DNA of 64,000 nt, taken from Bradyrhizobium aeschynomenes. Lineage in GTDB: Bacteria; Pseudomonadota; Alphaproteobacteria; Rhizobiales; Xanthobacteraceae. Location of the stretch: positions 248,001 to 312,000 of the forward strand of contig NZ_JABFDM010000006.1 in NCBI RefSeq assembly GCF_013178945.1. Reading direction: 5' to 3'. The notes beneath the pieces were generated by a model. It was not told where the DNA came from, ran no database searches, and was given only the letters and a program-made list of their open reading frames with translations. The position numbers and the translations under genes were made by a program. Below, one piece after another: positions 15,187 through 24,189 of the stretch (the first letter of the stretch is position 1; every line of letters begins with the position of its first letter).

Positions 15187-16620
15187 ATGACAGGCACCAA
15201 ATCACCTTCCAATACCGTCCACGTCGTTGGCGCCGGCCTCGCCGGCTCTGAAGCCGCTTGGCAGCTCGCCGAGGCTGGAGTCGACGTGGTGCTGCACGAG
15301 ATGCGCCCCGACCGCATGACCGAGGCGCATCGGACCGCCACGCCGGCGGAGCTCGTGTGCTCCAACTCATTCCGCTCCGACGATGCCGCCAACAACGCCG
15401 TCGGCCTGCTCCATGCGGAGATGCGCCGGCTCGGCTCGCTGATCATGCGCGCCGCCGACGCCAACCAGGTCCCGGCCGGTGGTGCGCTGGCGGTCGACCG
15501 TGATGGCTTCTCGGCGGCCGTCGCTGCGGCTCTGGAAGGGCATCCCCGCATCGAGCTGAGCCGCGGCGAGATCTCCGGCCTTCCGCCCGTCGATTGGAGC
15601 AGCGTCATCGTCGCGACCGGTCCCCTCACCGCGCAACCGCTGGCCGAGGCGATCCGTGACCTCACCGACGAGACGGCGCTCGCCTTCTTCGATGCCATTG
15701 CGCCGATCGTCCACAAGGACACGATCGACATGTCGAAGGCCTGGTTCCAGTCGCGCTACGACAAGGTTGGTCCAGGCGGCACCGGAGCCGATTACATCAA
15801 CTGCCCGATGACGAAGGAGCAGTACGATGCCTTCGTCGCCGCCTTGCTCGCAGGTGAAAAGACCGACTTCAAGGAGTGGGAGACCAACACGCCCTATTTC
15901 GACGGCTGCCTGCCGATCGAGGTCATGGCGGAGCGCGGCCACGAGACGCTGCGGCATGGCCCGATGAAGCCGGTCGGGTTGACCAATCCGCACGACCCGA
16001 CGGTCAAGCCGTACGCGATCGTGCAGCTGCGCCAGGACAACAAGCTCGGCACGCTCTACAACATGGTCGGTTTCCAGACGAAGCTGAAATACGGGCCGCA
16101 GCAGCAGATCTTCCGCACCATTCCCGGCCTCGAAAACGCGGAGTTCGCCCGCCTCGGCGGCCTGCACCGCAACACGTTTCTGAACTCGCCAAAGCTGCTC
16201 GATCAGCAGTTGCGCCTGCGCGTGCAGCCGAGGCTGCGCTTTGCCGGCCAGATGACCGGCTGCGAGGGCTATGTGGAGTCGGCGAGCATCGGATTGATCG
16301 CAGGGCTATACGCCGCTGCGGAGGTGCGTGGTGCCAATCTGCTGCCGCCGCCCCCGACGACGGCGCTCGGCGCGCTGCTCGGGCACATCACCGGCGGCCA
16401 TATCGAGACGGTCGACGGTCCGACCCGCTCGTTCCAACCGATGAACATCAATTTCGGCCTGTTCCCGCCGTTGGCGACCGCTCCGACGCGAAAGCCGGAT
16501 GGGACACGGCTGAAGGGCAACGAGAAGACGATCGCAAAGAAGCAGGCGATGAGCGCCCGCGCGTTGGCGGATCTCGACCGCTGGATCGCCGAGCATCTGC
16601 GCGTTGCGGCCGCTGCGTGA
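15187..16620 (+). CDS. trmFO: TrmFO, folate-dependent tRNA (uracil-54-C5)-methyltransferase
   Basis: A 477-residue FAD enzyme that makes ribothymidine at position 54 of tRNA with methylenetetrahydrofolate as carbon donor. The N-terminal FAD site is VVGAGLAGSEAAWQLAEAG; family phrases include LHEMRP, ELVCSNSFRSD, ADANQVPAGGALAVDR, QLRQDNKLGTLYNMVGFQT and GQMTGCEGYVESASIG. Length is normal for the family. The kinase/AMP-C fusion gene starts 7 bases after its stop, so they are probably one transcript. Confidence 0.95.
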   Translation: MTGTKSPSNTVHVVGAGLAGSEAAWQLAEAGVDVVLHEMRPDRMTEAHRTATPAELVCSNSFRSDDAANNAVGLLHAEMRRLGSLIMRAADANQVPAGGALAVDRDGFSAAVAAALEGHPRIELSRGEISGLPPVDWSSVIVATGPLTAQPLAEAIRDLTDETALAFFDAIAPIVHKDTIDMSKAWFQSRYDKVGPGGTGADYINCPMTKEQYDAFVAALLAGEKTDFKEWETNTPYFDGCLPIEVMAERGHETLRHGPMKPVGLTNPHDPTVKPYAIVQLRQDNKLGTLYNMVGFQTKLKYGPQQQIFRTIPGLENAEFARLGGLHRNTFLNSPKLLDQQLRLRVQPRLRFAGQMTGCEGYVESASIGLIAGLYAAAEVRGANLLPPPPTTALGALLGHITGGHIETVDGPTRSFQPMNINFGLFPPLATAPTRKPDGTRLKGNEKTIAKKQAMSARALADLDRWIAEHLRVAAAA

Positions 16621-16627
16621 GAGTCCG

Positions 16628-17728
16628 ATGAGCTTGCCGAAGACCGACTCTGCCTTGCTGGCGGCGCGCTGGAGCGAAGGCGTGCTGCTCAAGCGCGATG
16701 TGTTCTCGACCGTGGAGCGTGGCCGCTTCAAGACCGAGGCCGGCGATGTCGATGCGGTGCTACGCCGGCTCGACGAGGTGCCGTGGTGGTCGTTCGTGCT
16801 GGCGCGTCATCTGTTCGCGCGCGAGCGCAAGGCGCTGACGCTCGCCAAGGGACTCAGCGCCGGGCCCGATCTGTTGTGGGCGGGAGATCGCGCGCTGGTG
16901 CGCGGCTTCATCAATGGCGTGGCTCTGCATCTGGCCAAGCCGCACGGCAGCGTCGCCTATTTCCGCTCGGCCAAGCAGATGATGCGCCGGCTGCATCGCG
17001 CCGGGATCACGCACAACGACCTCGCCAAGGAGCAGAACTGGCTGGTCGGCCACGACGGCCATTGCTACGTGACGGACTTCCAGCTCGCCGCATGCTTCTC
17101 GCGTCGCAGCCGGCTGTTCCGGATCGCGGCCTATGAGGATCTGCGCCACCTGCTCAAGCACAAGCGCACCTACGCGCCCGACGCGCTGACGCCGAAAGAG
17201 CGCAAGATCCTGGCGCGGAAATCGCTGTTCGCACGCATCTGGCTGATGACGGGCAAGAAGGTCTACCGCGCAATCACTCGCGGCATCTTCAACTTCACCG
17301 ACCGCGAAGGTGGTGGCCGGCGGCTGGTGAACGACGCGCCGGTGCTCATGGAGCTGATCCGCAGGAATCCCGGCGTGCGCGACGCAGCGATCGTCGCCTT
17401 CGCCGATCGCCGCACCGGCGTCGGCCTCTATGCTTTCGTCGAGGCGGAGCAGTCTGCGCTTGAAACTCAGTTGCAAGACGAGCTCGCGGCCGCCAGGGGC
17501 CCAAAGCCGCCGGAGCACATCCAGGTCGTCCACGCTCTGCCGCGCGACGCCAGCGGCCGGCCCCGCACCGAGCTGCTGCAACTCGTGGCGATGAACCAGA
17601 TCGACCTGATCGAGCCGATGCTCACCAGCGACAGCGATCGCGCGTTCCTGAAGGACATCCTCGATTCGCGGAAAAACCTGCGCGACCGGTTCAATTTCGA
17701 GGCGGACCTGAAGTTGCCCTCGGCCTGA
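16628..17728 (+). CDS. Atypical protein kinase-like domain fused to AMP-binding C-terminal domain
   Basis: A 366-residue protein in two parts. Residues about 20-215 look like a reduced RIO/Bud32-type kinase: HNDLAKEQNW gives an H-x-D-x4-N catalytic loop, and the metal motif reads DFQ in place of DFG. The usual VAIK lysine is not obvious (VLRRLDEV in its place). Residues about 245-350 resemble the C-terminal domain of AMP-forming ligases (NPGVRDAAIVAFADRRTGVGLYAFVEAE, then PPEHIQVVHALPRDASGRPRTELLQL), but the catalytic Lys position of GK-[IV]-x-[RK] reads GRPRT. So the ligase-like half has no catalytic N-terminal domain and may be a binding or regulatory module. It probably shares a transcript with trmFO. 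Substrate unknown. Confidence 0.7.
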   Translation: MSLPKTDSALLAARWSEGVLLKRDVFSTVERGRFKTEAGDVDAVLRRLDEVPWWSFVLARHLFARERKALTLAKGLSAGPDLLWAGDRALVRGFINGVALHLAKPHGSVAYFRSAKQMMRRLHRAGITHNDLAKEQNWLVGHDGHCYVTDFQLAACFSRRSRLFRIAAYEDLRHLLKHKRTYAPDALTPKERKILARKSLFARIWLMTGKKVYRAITRGIFNFTDREGGGRRLVNDAPVLMELIRRNPGVRDAAIVAFADRRTGVGLYAFVEAEQSALETQLQDELAAARGPKPPEHIQVVHALPRDASGRPRTELLQLVAMNQIDLIEPMLTSDSDRAFLKDILDSRKNLRDRFNFEADLKLPSA

Positions 17729-17797
17729 GCAGACGAGACTTCGCAGGCCGCCGGCTGTATCCTGCAAAGCTGCGATGTCGTTGGGGAGGATTGGACC

Positions 17798-18688
17798 ATG
17801 AACGTCGAAACCCGCGCGGACACGGCCTCCCAGTCATCCCGCATGGAAATCGTTCCGACGGGCAGGCAGCTCGGTGCCGAGGTCCGGCACGTCGACCTCA
17901 AACATCTGGACGACGCGGGGTTCAGCGCCCTGCTCCGCGCCTTCCACCAACATTCCGTGCTGCTGGTGCGCGGCCAAAATCTGTCGGACCAGGATCTGAT
18001 CGCCTTCAGCCGCCGCTTCGGCGATCTCGACTGGGCGCCGGTGCAGGAGAATGGACGCCGCTTCGTCGACGGACTGCCCGAGATCTACATCGTCTCGAAT
18101 GTGAAGGTGAATGGCGAGGCCATCGGCAGCCTCGGCGCGGGCGAAGCGGTGTGGCACACCGACATGTCATATCTCGACAGGCCGCCGATCGCGAGTGCGC
18201 TCTATGCGCTGGAGATTCCGCCCGTGGGCGGCAACACCTCGTTCTGCAGCATGTACGCCGTCTATGACGCGCTTCCATCCGAGCTGAAGCGCCGTATCGC
18301 GGATCTCGAGATCAAGCATGACGGCACCTACAACAGCGGCGGCTTCGTCCGTCAGGGCGTCACGCCGACGGATGATCCGCGGACCTCGCCCGGCGCCATT
18401 CATCCGCTGGTCTGCACGCATCCCGAGTCCGGCCGGCAGATGCTGTATCTCGGACGCCGTCGCAACGCGTATCTGATCGGCCTGGAGCTTGCCGAGTCGG
18501 AGACGCTGCTCGACGAATTGTGGACCTACGTCGCGCGCCCGGACGTCGCTTGGCAACATGTGTGGAAGGTCGGCGATCTCGTCATCTGGGACAATCGCTC
18601 GACGATGCATCGGCGCGATCCGTTCGATGATCATGCGCGGCGAATCATGCATCGGACCCAGATCAAGGGAATGCAGCGGCCGCGCTGA
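17798..18688 (+). CDS. TauD/TfdA-family alpha-ketoglutarate-dependent dioxygenase
   Basis: A 296-residue Fe(II)/2-oxoglutarate dioxygenase. The iron-binding HxD is in VWHTDMSYLDRPP and the distal His in RSTMHRRDPF; the 2-oxoglutarate Arg is probably in ARRIMHRTQ. The N-terminal phrase IVPTGRQLGAEVRHVDL and the HSVLLVRGQNL segment are typical. Substrates in the family include taurine, 2,4-D and related acids; none can be assigned. The start has GGAGG at 8 bases. The next gene is a shortened paralogue. Confidence 0.88.
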   Translation: MNVETRADTASQSSRMEIVPTGRQLGAEVRHVDLKHLDDAGFSALLRAFHQHSVLLVRGQNLSDQDLIAFSRRFGDLDWAPVQENGRRFVDGLPEIYIVSNVKVNGEAIGSLGAGEAVWHTDMSYLDRPPIASALYALEIPPVGGNTSFCSMYAVYDALPSELKRRIADLEIKHDGTYNSGGFVRQGVTPTDDPRTSPGAIHPLVCTHPESGRQMLYLGRRRNAYLIGLELAESETLLDELWTYVARPDVAWQHVWKVGDLVIWDNRSTMHRRDPFDDHARRIMHRTQIKGMQRPR

Positions 18689-18929
18689 TTCGCTCGCGCA
18701 GCTGATGCGCCCGCTGAAGCATCAGATGCCTGCGAATGAGTTGCAGGTTGCTTGATATTTCCTCGCGCGCCGCCTTGAAGCGTCCAATTTCCGACTCAGA
18801 GCGGCAGAGTGTGCCGACAATCGGCAGATCGTGCCGCGATCCTTCCGCGAATTGCCTCCGAGCCGAAACACCCCCGACAAATTACGATGGTTGATTCCAA
18901 GCGCTGGTGAAACTTGGGAGATGACGCAC

Positions 18930-19622
18930 GTGAGTCTCAGAAGCAACGTTGCTCGAAGCGCTGAAAGCAGCCTCGTCCAGGTCCTCCCGACGGGAAAGGC
19001 GCTCGGCGCCGAGGTCTGCAACGTCGATCTCAGATCCTTCGACGACTGGGCATTCGCCTCCTTCATGCGCGCGCTGCTCAAGCACCAGGTGCTGCTGGTG
19101 CGCGGCCAGCGCCTCGGCGAGCGCGACATCTCCGCCTTCAGCAGGCGCTTCGGCCACGCCGATCTGATCTACACGTCCCCCGGCACCACGTTCGGCGACA
19201 GGCTGTCGTTCTGCAGCCTCTACGCCGCCTATGACGCGCTCTCGCCCGCGTTGCGCAGCCGGGTCGCTCATCTGAAGATTCGCCATCTCACCACCGACAC
19301 CGCCGACGACGGTCGCCGCACCACCATCGCAGGTCCGGTGCATCCGTTGGTCGGCATTCATGCCGATACGGGCCGCTCGATGCTGGCACTCGGACAGCGC
19401 CGGCGTTCCTCCGTCGTCGGGCTCGACGGGTGCGAGTCCGATGCCCTGCTCGATGATCTCTGGCAGCTTGCCGAGCGGCCCGAGGTCAGCTGGACCCACA
19501 GCTGCGAGCCCGGCGATCTCGTCGTCTGGGATACCCGCTGCACGATCCACCGCCACGAGGCGCGCGACATGCCGCGCCTCCTGCATAGCCCGCCGCTCTG
19601 GAACGCGATGCCTACGGCGTGA
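18930..19622 (+). CDS. TauD/TfdA-like paralogue lacking the HxD iron site
   Basis: About 230 residues, clearly a paralogue of the preceding dioxygenase (VLPTGKALGAEVCNVDL, HQVLLVRGQRL, ISAFSRRFG, SFCSLYAAYDALSP). Compared with it, about 55 residues between SRRFG and SFCSLYA are missing in frame, including the WHTD iron motif. The distal His survives (CTIHRHEARD), but the 2-oxoglutarate Arg region is altered (PRLLHSPPLW). The frame is otherwise intact. A GTG at 18930 with GGGAG at 8 bases is the best start; an ATG at 18921 has no room for a ribosome site. Probably not an active dioxygenase. Confidence 0.75.
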   Translation: MSLRSNVARSAESSLVQVLPTGKALGAEVCNVDLRSFDDWAFASFMRALLKHQVLLVRGQRLGERDISAFSRRFGHADLIYTSPGTTFGDRLSFCSLYAAYDALSPALRSRVAHLKIRHLTTDTADDGRRTTIAGPVHPLVGIHADTGRSMLALGQRRRSSVVGLDGCESDALLDDLWQLAERPEVSWTHSCEPGDLVVWDTRCTIHRHEARDMPRLLHSPPLWNAMPTA

Positions 19623-19636
19623 GCCCGCGAAAGGCG

Positions 19637-20500
19637 TCAACGTCCGCGGTAGCTTGCCGTCCTCGCTGCGCGCCACAGCGTCCAAAGCGTCGCGAGGCGT
19701 GAGCGGGGATGCGGCTGGAACGGATCGTCGTTGCGGCGCTCAGCCCACATCAGGTCGCGACGAACCAACGCCAGCGGCAATAGAGCCGGCCGCACGGCGG
19801 GCGGAGCCTCCCGCGCCAGCTCCATCGTGTGATCCAGATGCTGCCGGGCCTGCACGCGCAGATCGGCCAGCAGGGCCAGGATCGCTGGCGTCGGCTTGCC
19901 GGCGAAGATCTCTTCCTGGCCGACGCCATGCTGGGAAAGGAGATCAAGCGGCACATAGAGCTGCCTGTGAGCGGCATCCCGCGGCAGCGATGCAATCACC
20001 TGCATGACTCCGAGTGCGATTCCCGCGTGATGCGCCAGATGATCCGCGTCGGCGAAGGGCGGCGCGATAATTTGCGCGGCGAGCGCGAACAGCGTCCCGC
20101 GCGTATCGCCGAGATGGCCGTCGAGCGCGGCCATGGTCGGCATGGGATCGTTGTAGAGATCGAACTGATGCTCGTCGACCAGACGCGTCAGCCGCTCGAT
20201 CGGAAGAGCGTACCGCTCTACGGTGTGCAGAAGTTCAGCGGCAACGGGATTGCCTTCGACGCCGCCATGCTCATGACCGGTCAAGGTGTCGCGCCACCAT
20301 TGCTGGCGAACCTCGCCCGGCAGCGGCTGCGTTACCAGATCGCGAATCCGGGTGACCTCGACGTTGAACGCATAGAGCGACAGCAATGCCCGTCGGATCT
20401 CCGGCCCGACGAACAAGGTCGAGGCGTAGCGGTCGAAATCATGCTCCCGCACGAGGCCGGCACAGAACGCGGCATCGCTGTCAGCGCTGGTCTGGCTCAT
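19637..20500 (-). CDS. Phytoene/squalene synthase family protein, NDUFAF6-like
   Basis: A 287-residue all-alpha protein of the squalene/phytoene synthase fold (AGLVREHDFDRYASTLF, SLYAFNVEVTRIRDL, QQWWRDTL, HQFDLYNDPMPTM, HHAGIALGVMQVIASLP). The Asp-rich first motif of true synthases (D-x-x-x-D) is reduced to RIRDLV, as in the complex I assembly factor NDUFAF6. It overlaps the Mth938-like gene by 4 bases (ATGA), and both follow secF. A role in complex I assembly is inferred from homology and from the presence of both assembly factor homologues side by side. Confidence 0.82.
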   Translation of the reverse strand: MSQTSADSDAAFCAGLVREHDFDRYASTLFVGPEIRRALLSLYAFNVEVTRIRDLVTQPLPGEVRQQWWRDTLTGHEHGGVEGNPVAAELLHTVERYALPIERLTRLVDEHQFDLYNDPMPTMAALDGHLGDTRGTLFALAAQIIAPPFADADHLAHHAGIALGVMQVIASLPRDAAHRQLYVPLDLLSQHGVGQEEIFAGKPTPAILALLADLRVQARQHLDHTMELAREAPPAVRPALLPLALVRRDLMWAERRNDDPFQPHPRSRLATLWTLWRAARTASYRGR

Positions 20501-20874
20501 GGGACGGCAATGAGCGCCGCCGCAACCCGGCGCCGCTCGCCGATCATGACGTTGTAGGTGCGGATGGCCGGTCCGGTCTGCATCGCATCGAGTACGACGT
20601 TCACGCTGCGCAGCGCCGAGCGCAACGGCGTCGGCGGGATCCAGACCTCGGTCCCGGTCCCGACGATCAGCGTGTCGATCTTGTTCGCGGCATCGAACAC
20701 GCGCTGCAGCGCATAGCGGTCGATCTGACTCGGCTGGGTGACGTCCCAGGCCCAGATCGAATCCGGCAGGCACAGCAGCGAGCCGCGATGCGACATGTCG
20801 GCAAAGGCGAAGCCGCCTTTGCCATAGCCGTCGATCGGCGCGGACCGCGGGAAATGTGGCGTGTCAGCTGACAT
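20497..20874 (-). CDS. Mth938-like domain protein (NDUFAF3 homologue, DUF498)
   Basis: A 125-residue protein of the Mth938/DUF498 fold: APIDGYGKGGFAFADMSHRGSLLCLPDSIWAW opens the domain, and DTLIVGTGTEVWIPP is the signature. The mitochondrial homologue NDUFAF3 helps assemble complex I. The start at 20874 has GAGAGG upstream; an earlier TTG is less likely. The stop overlaps the start of the NDUFAF6-like gene, and secF ends 42 bases upstream, so the group secD-secF-Mth938-NDUFAF6 is probably one operon. No enzymatic motif is evident. Confidence 0.88.
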   Translation of the reverse strand: MSADTPHFPRSAPIDGYGKGGFAFADMSHRGSLLCLPDSIWAWDVTQPSQIDRYALQRVFDAANKIDTLIVGTGTEVWIPPTPLRSALRSVNVVLDAMQTGPAIRTYNVMIGERRRVAAALIAVP

Positions 20875-20916
20875 GCGAGACCAACCTCTCAACCCCGATC
20901 CGGGTCCAATGGCTGA

Positions 20917-21924
20917 TCAGGGCTTCTTCTTCGGCTCGTCGACCTGGTCACCCCGGATCGTCCCAACGCCGAGATAAATCAGGATCGGTGCAGCGATGAA
21001 GATCGAGGTGTAGGTGCCGACCAGCACGACGCCGAACATCATCACAGCGGTGAAGCTGTGGATCGCCGGGCCGCCGAACAGCAGCAGCGCGAGCAGCGCC
21101 AGGGTGACGGTGACGTGGGTGATGATCGAGCGCGACAGCGTCGAATTGATCGACTCGTTGAGCAGCTGAGGCATCGGCATCTTCTTGTAGCGCCTGAGCA
21201 TCTCGCGGATACGGTCGTAGATGACGACGGTGTCGTTGAGCGAGTAGCCGAGAATGGTCAGCAGCGCCGCGATGCTGGTGAGGTCGAAATCGACCTGGCT
21301 GATCGACATGAAGCCGATCGTCAGCACGATGTCGTGGACGTTGGCGATCATGGCGCCGAGCGCGAACTGCCACTCGAACCGGAACCAGAGATAGATCAGG
21401 ATCGAGACGATCGCGAGCATCAGGCCGAGCATGCCGACGGCCAGGAACTCACCGGAGACGCGCGGACCGACGACCTCGACCCGGCGATACTCGACGGAAT
21501 CGCCGATCGCCGCCTTCACCTTGTTGGCGGCTTCCTGCTGCGCGGCGTCGCCGCCGGGCTGCTCGGCCACGCGGATCAGCACGCCCTCCGGCCCGCCGAA
21601 CTGCTGCAGTTGCACCTCGCCGAGCTCGAGCTTGGCCAGCGTCGCGCGCATGCCCGCGATGTCGGCGGGACCCGACTTGGATCGCACCTCCAGCAAGCTG
21701 CCGCCGCGGAAGTCGATGCCGAGGTTCAGACCGTGGGTGAAGAACAGCACGATCGCGAGGATCGACAGCGCCGCGGAGATCGGAAAGCTGATGCGCCGGA
21801 ACTGCGTGAAATCGAAATGCGTGTCGTCGGGAACGATGCGCAGCGACGGCAGCAGGCCGAGCGCGCTGACCACCGTCAGCACCGCGATCAGGATGCCAAG
21901 CCCGATGAGAACCCAGTGTGTCAC
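20917..21924 (-). CDS. secF: SecF, protein translocase subunit
   Basis: A 335-residue inner-membrane RND-type protein that with SecD uses the proton gradient to help complete protein export. Six membrane segments flank a large periplasmic domain after segment 1. Family phrases: GLNLGIDFRGGSLLEV, GPRVSGEFLAVGMLGL, and the TM4 motif LTILGYSLNDTVVIYDRIREMLRR. The start is a GTG at 21924 with AGGAG 6 bases upstream; an ATG 16 codons earlier lies within secD. The gap to the secD stop is 8 bases, so the two are co-transcribed. Confidence 0.95.
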   Translation of the reverse strand: MTHWVLIGLGILIAVLTVVSALGLLPSLRIVPDDTHFDFTQFRRISFPISAALSILAIVLFFTHGLNLGIDFRGGSLLEVRSKSGPADIAGMRATLAKLELGEVQLQQFGGPEGVLIRVAEQPGGDAAQQEAANKVKAAIGDSVEYRRVEVVGPRVSGEFLAVGMLGLMLAIVSILIYLWFRFEWQFALGAMIANVHDIVLTIGFMSISQVDFDLTSIAALLTILGYSLNDTVVIYDRIREMLRRYKKMPMPQLLNESINSTLSRSIITHVTVTLALLALLLFGGPAIHSFTAVMMFGVVLVGTYTSIFIAAPILIYLGVGTIRGDQVDEPKKKP

Positions 21925-21932
21925 TTTAGCTC

Positions 21933-23534
21933 CTAGATTGGCACGCTTTGCGGCCGCTTCCACCGCACCCACGCCGCGACGATCAGACGGGTCAGCGTGA
22001 AGGCGGTGAAGACCGTGGTGAGGATGCCGATGCCGAGAGTCACGGCAAAGCCGCGCACAGGACCAGTGCCGATGTAGAACAGCACGGCGGCGGCGATGAA
22101 GGTGGTGATGTTAGAGTCGAGAATGGTCGCCAGCGCCCGCTTGAAGCCGGCGTCGATCGCCGAGATCGCGTTGCGGCCGCCGCGCAGCTCCTCGCGGATG
22201 CGCTCGTAGATCAGCACGTTGGAATCGACCGCGATGCCGACGGTGAGCACGATGCCGGCGATGCCGGGCAGCGTCAGCGTGGCATTGAGCAGCGACAGCA
22301 CGCCGAAGATCATCGCGACGTTGACCATCACGGCAATGTTGGCGAACACGCCGAACAGCCGGTAGGTCACCAGCATGAACACGATGACCAGGATCGAGCC
22401 GACGTAGGAGGCGAGCTCGCCCTTGGCGATCGAGTCGGCGCCGAGTCCGGGACCGACAGTGCGCTCCTCGATGACCGTCAGCGGCGCCGGCAGCGCGCCG
22501 GCGCGCAGCAGGATCGCCAGTTCGTTGGCCGACTGCACGGTGAAATTGCCGGAGATCTGGCCCGAACCGCCGGTGATCGGCTCGCGAATGACCGGTGCCG
22601 AGATCACCTTGTTGTCGAGGACGATTGCAAACGGTTGGCCGACATTCTCGGTCGTCGCCTGCGCGAATTTGCGGGCGCCGGCCGAGTTGAAGCGGAACGA
22701 GACGATCGGCTCGTTGGTGCGCTGGTCGAAACCGGTCTGCGCGTCGGACAGATCACCGCCGGAAACCAGCACCTGCTTCTTCACGACATAAGGCTGGTTC
22801 GGCGGCGAGGCACTCTGCAGCACTTCGGAATCCGACGGCACCCGCCCTTGCAGCGCCTGCTCGGGCGACACCGTGGTGTCGACCATGCGGAATTCCATTT
22901 TCGCGGTCCGGCCGAGCAGGTTCTTCAGCTGGGTCGGATCCTGCAGACCGGGCACCTGCACCAGGATGCGGTCGGTGCCTTGGCGCTGGATCACCGGCTC
23001 GACGGTGCCGAGCTCGTTGATGCGGCGCTCGACGATCTGGATCGACTGCTCGATCGTCTGGCGGACGCGCTCGGTGATTGCGGCCTGCGGGATCACCAGC
23101 CTGATCACGCTGCCGCCGGCGTCGCTGACTTCGAGGCTGCGCTGGCCGCTCGATCCCAGCAGGCCGCCAAGTGGCTGGGAGAGATCGCGCAGCTTGGACA
23201 GCGCGGTCGGGACGTCGGCATCCTTCGTGATACGGACCTCGACGCCGTCACCCTTGCTCGCCAATCCGGTGTAGCCGATCTTGGCATCGCGGAGCGTCCG
23301 GCGCACGTCATCGCGCACGGAATCGAGCCGTTCCTTCTTGACGTAGTTGGAGTCGACTTCGAGCAGCAGATAGGAGCCGCCCTGCAGGTCGAGACCCAGG
23401 ACGATATGACGCTGCGCCCAGGCGGGCCAGGTCTTCACCGTCGCTTCGGGAAAGAAGTTGGGCACCGCGCACAGGCACACCACGAGCGCCGTGAGGATGA
23501 TGCCCAGCGCCTTCCACCGCGTGAAATACAACAT
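21933..23534 (-). CDS. secD: SecD, protein translocase subunit
   Basis: A 533-residue partner of SecF. It starts MLYFTRWKALGIILTALVVC (TM1), carries the large periplasmic P1 domain with HIVLGLDLQGGSYLLLEVD, the FNSAGARKFAQ and QISGNFTVQSANELAILLRAGALPAPL phrases, and the TM4 motif LTVGIAVDSNVLIYERIREELRGG. Length is normal. yajC lies 83 bases upstream and secF directly downstream. Confidence 0.95.
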   Translation of the reverse strand: MLYFTRWKALGIILTALVVCLCAVPNFFPEATVKTWPAWAQRHIVLGLDLQGGSYLLLEVDSNYVKKERLDSVRDDVRRTLRDAKIGYTGLASKGDGVEVRITKDADVPTALSKLRDLSQPLGGLLGSSGQRSLEVSDAGGSVIRLVIPQAAITERVRQTIEQSIQIVERRINELGTVEPVIQRQGTDRILVQVPGLQDPTQLKNLLGRTAKMEFRMVDTTVSPEQALQGRVPSDSEVLQSASPPNQPYVVKKQVLVSGGDLSDAQTGFDQRTNEPIVSFRFNSAGARKFAQATTENVGQPFAIVLDNKVISAPVIREPITGGSGQISGNFTVQSANELAILLRAGALPAPLTVIEERTVGPGLGADSIAKGELASYVGSILVIVFMLVTYRLFGVFANIAVMVNVAMIFGVLSLLNATLTLPGIAGIVLTVGIAVDSNVLIYERIREELRGGRNAISAIDAGFKRALATILDSNITTFIAAAVLFYIGTGPVRGFAVTLGIGILTTVFTAFTLTRLIVAAWVRWKRPQSVPI

Positions 23535-23617
23535 CGAGGTTGTCCGTAGGGGCCGAAAGCCGGCCCGGAAAATCAGAACATCGGAGGACGACCGGCCCGG
23601 CGCCGGCCAAGCCGAAA

Positions 23618-23986
23618 TCAGCTCGCGGCCTTCTCGTCCTTCTTGTCGTCCTTCGCATCCGCCTTGGCGGGCTCGCCCTTGGTGCGGACGCCCGTGATCA
23701 TCTGGCGCATCTGGCGCACGCGGATGCCGTCTGCGATCTCGAACTCGACCTGGTCGTCATCGACGACCTTGGTGACTTTGCCGACCAGGCCGCCCTGGGT
23801 CACGATGGTGTCGCCGCGGCGGACGTTCTTGACGAGATCGGCGTGCTCTTTGACCTTCTTCTGCTGCGGCCGCAGGATCAGGAAGTACATGATCACGAAG
23901 ATCAGCGCGAACGGCAGCAGCGACATCAGCATGCTGTTGGTGTCGCCAGCGCCGGCGGCCTGGGCATAGGCAGGGGTAATCAGCAT
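23618..23986 (-). CDS. yajC: YajC, preprotein translocase subunit
   Basis: A 122-residue single-span membrane protein associated with SecDF. The membrane segment is SLLPFALIFVIMYFLILRPQQKK; the cytoplasmic tail has VRRGDTIVTQGGLVGKVTKV. The Lys-rich C-terminus (about 105-122) is common in alphaproteobacteria. First gene of the yajC-secD-secF group; its promoter should lie between 23986 and the divergent ATPase gene. Confidence 0.95.
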   Translation of the reverse strand: MLITPAYAQAAGAGDTNSMLMSLLPFALIFVIMYFLILRPQQKKVKEHADLVKNVRRGDTIVTQGGLVGKVTKVVDDDQVEFEIADGIRVRQMRQMITGVRTKGEPAKADAKDDKKDEKAAS

Positions 23987-24189
23987 GCGGTCGATCCTCG
24001 AGGGCCAGTGCCCGGTGAGACGGAAATAGCCGGCGAACCACGCTGCTCTCGGCGCGGGCCGGCCTCTTGCGAATTTCGCGCGGAATATAACGGCCGCGGT
24101 CCCAATAGCAAGGCGCCCGGCCCTTCATTTCGCCCCGCTTGCGGCCGCCCGCGAGGCCCGATATGGCTGCCTCATCAGGAACTTGCAGC

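Noticed and set aside
19637..20500. A carotenoid or hopanoid biosynthesis function for the squalene/phytoene synthase-like protein
   Set aside because: The Asp-rich motif of active synthases is reduced, no crt or hpn gene is nearby, and the Mth938-like neighbour points to the NDUFAF6 group.
21948..23549. A 533-codon plus-strand frame opposite secD
   Set aside because: SecD is unmistakable on the minus strand; the opposite frame has no recognisable domain.
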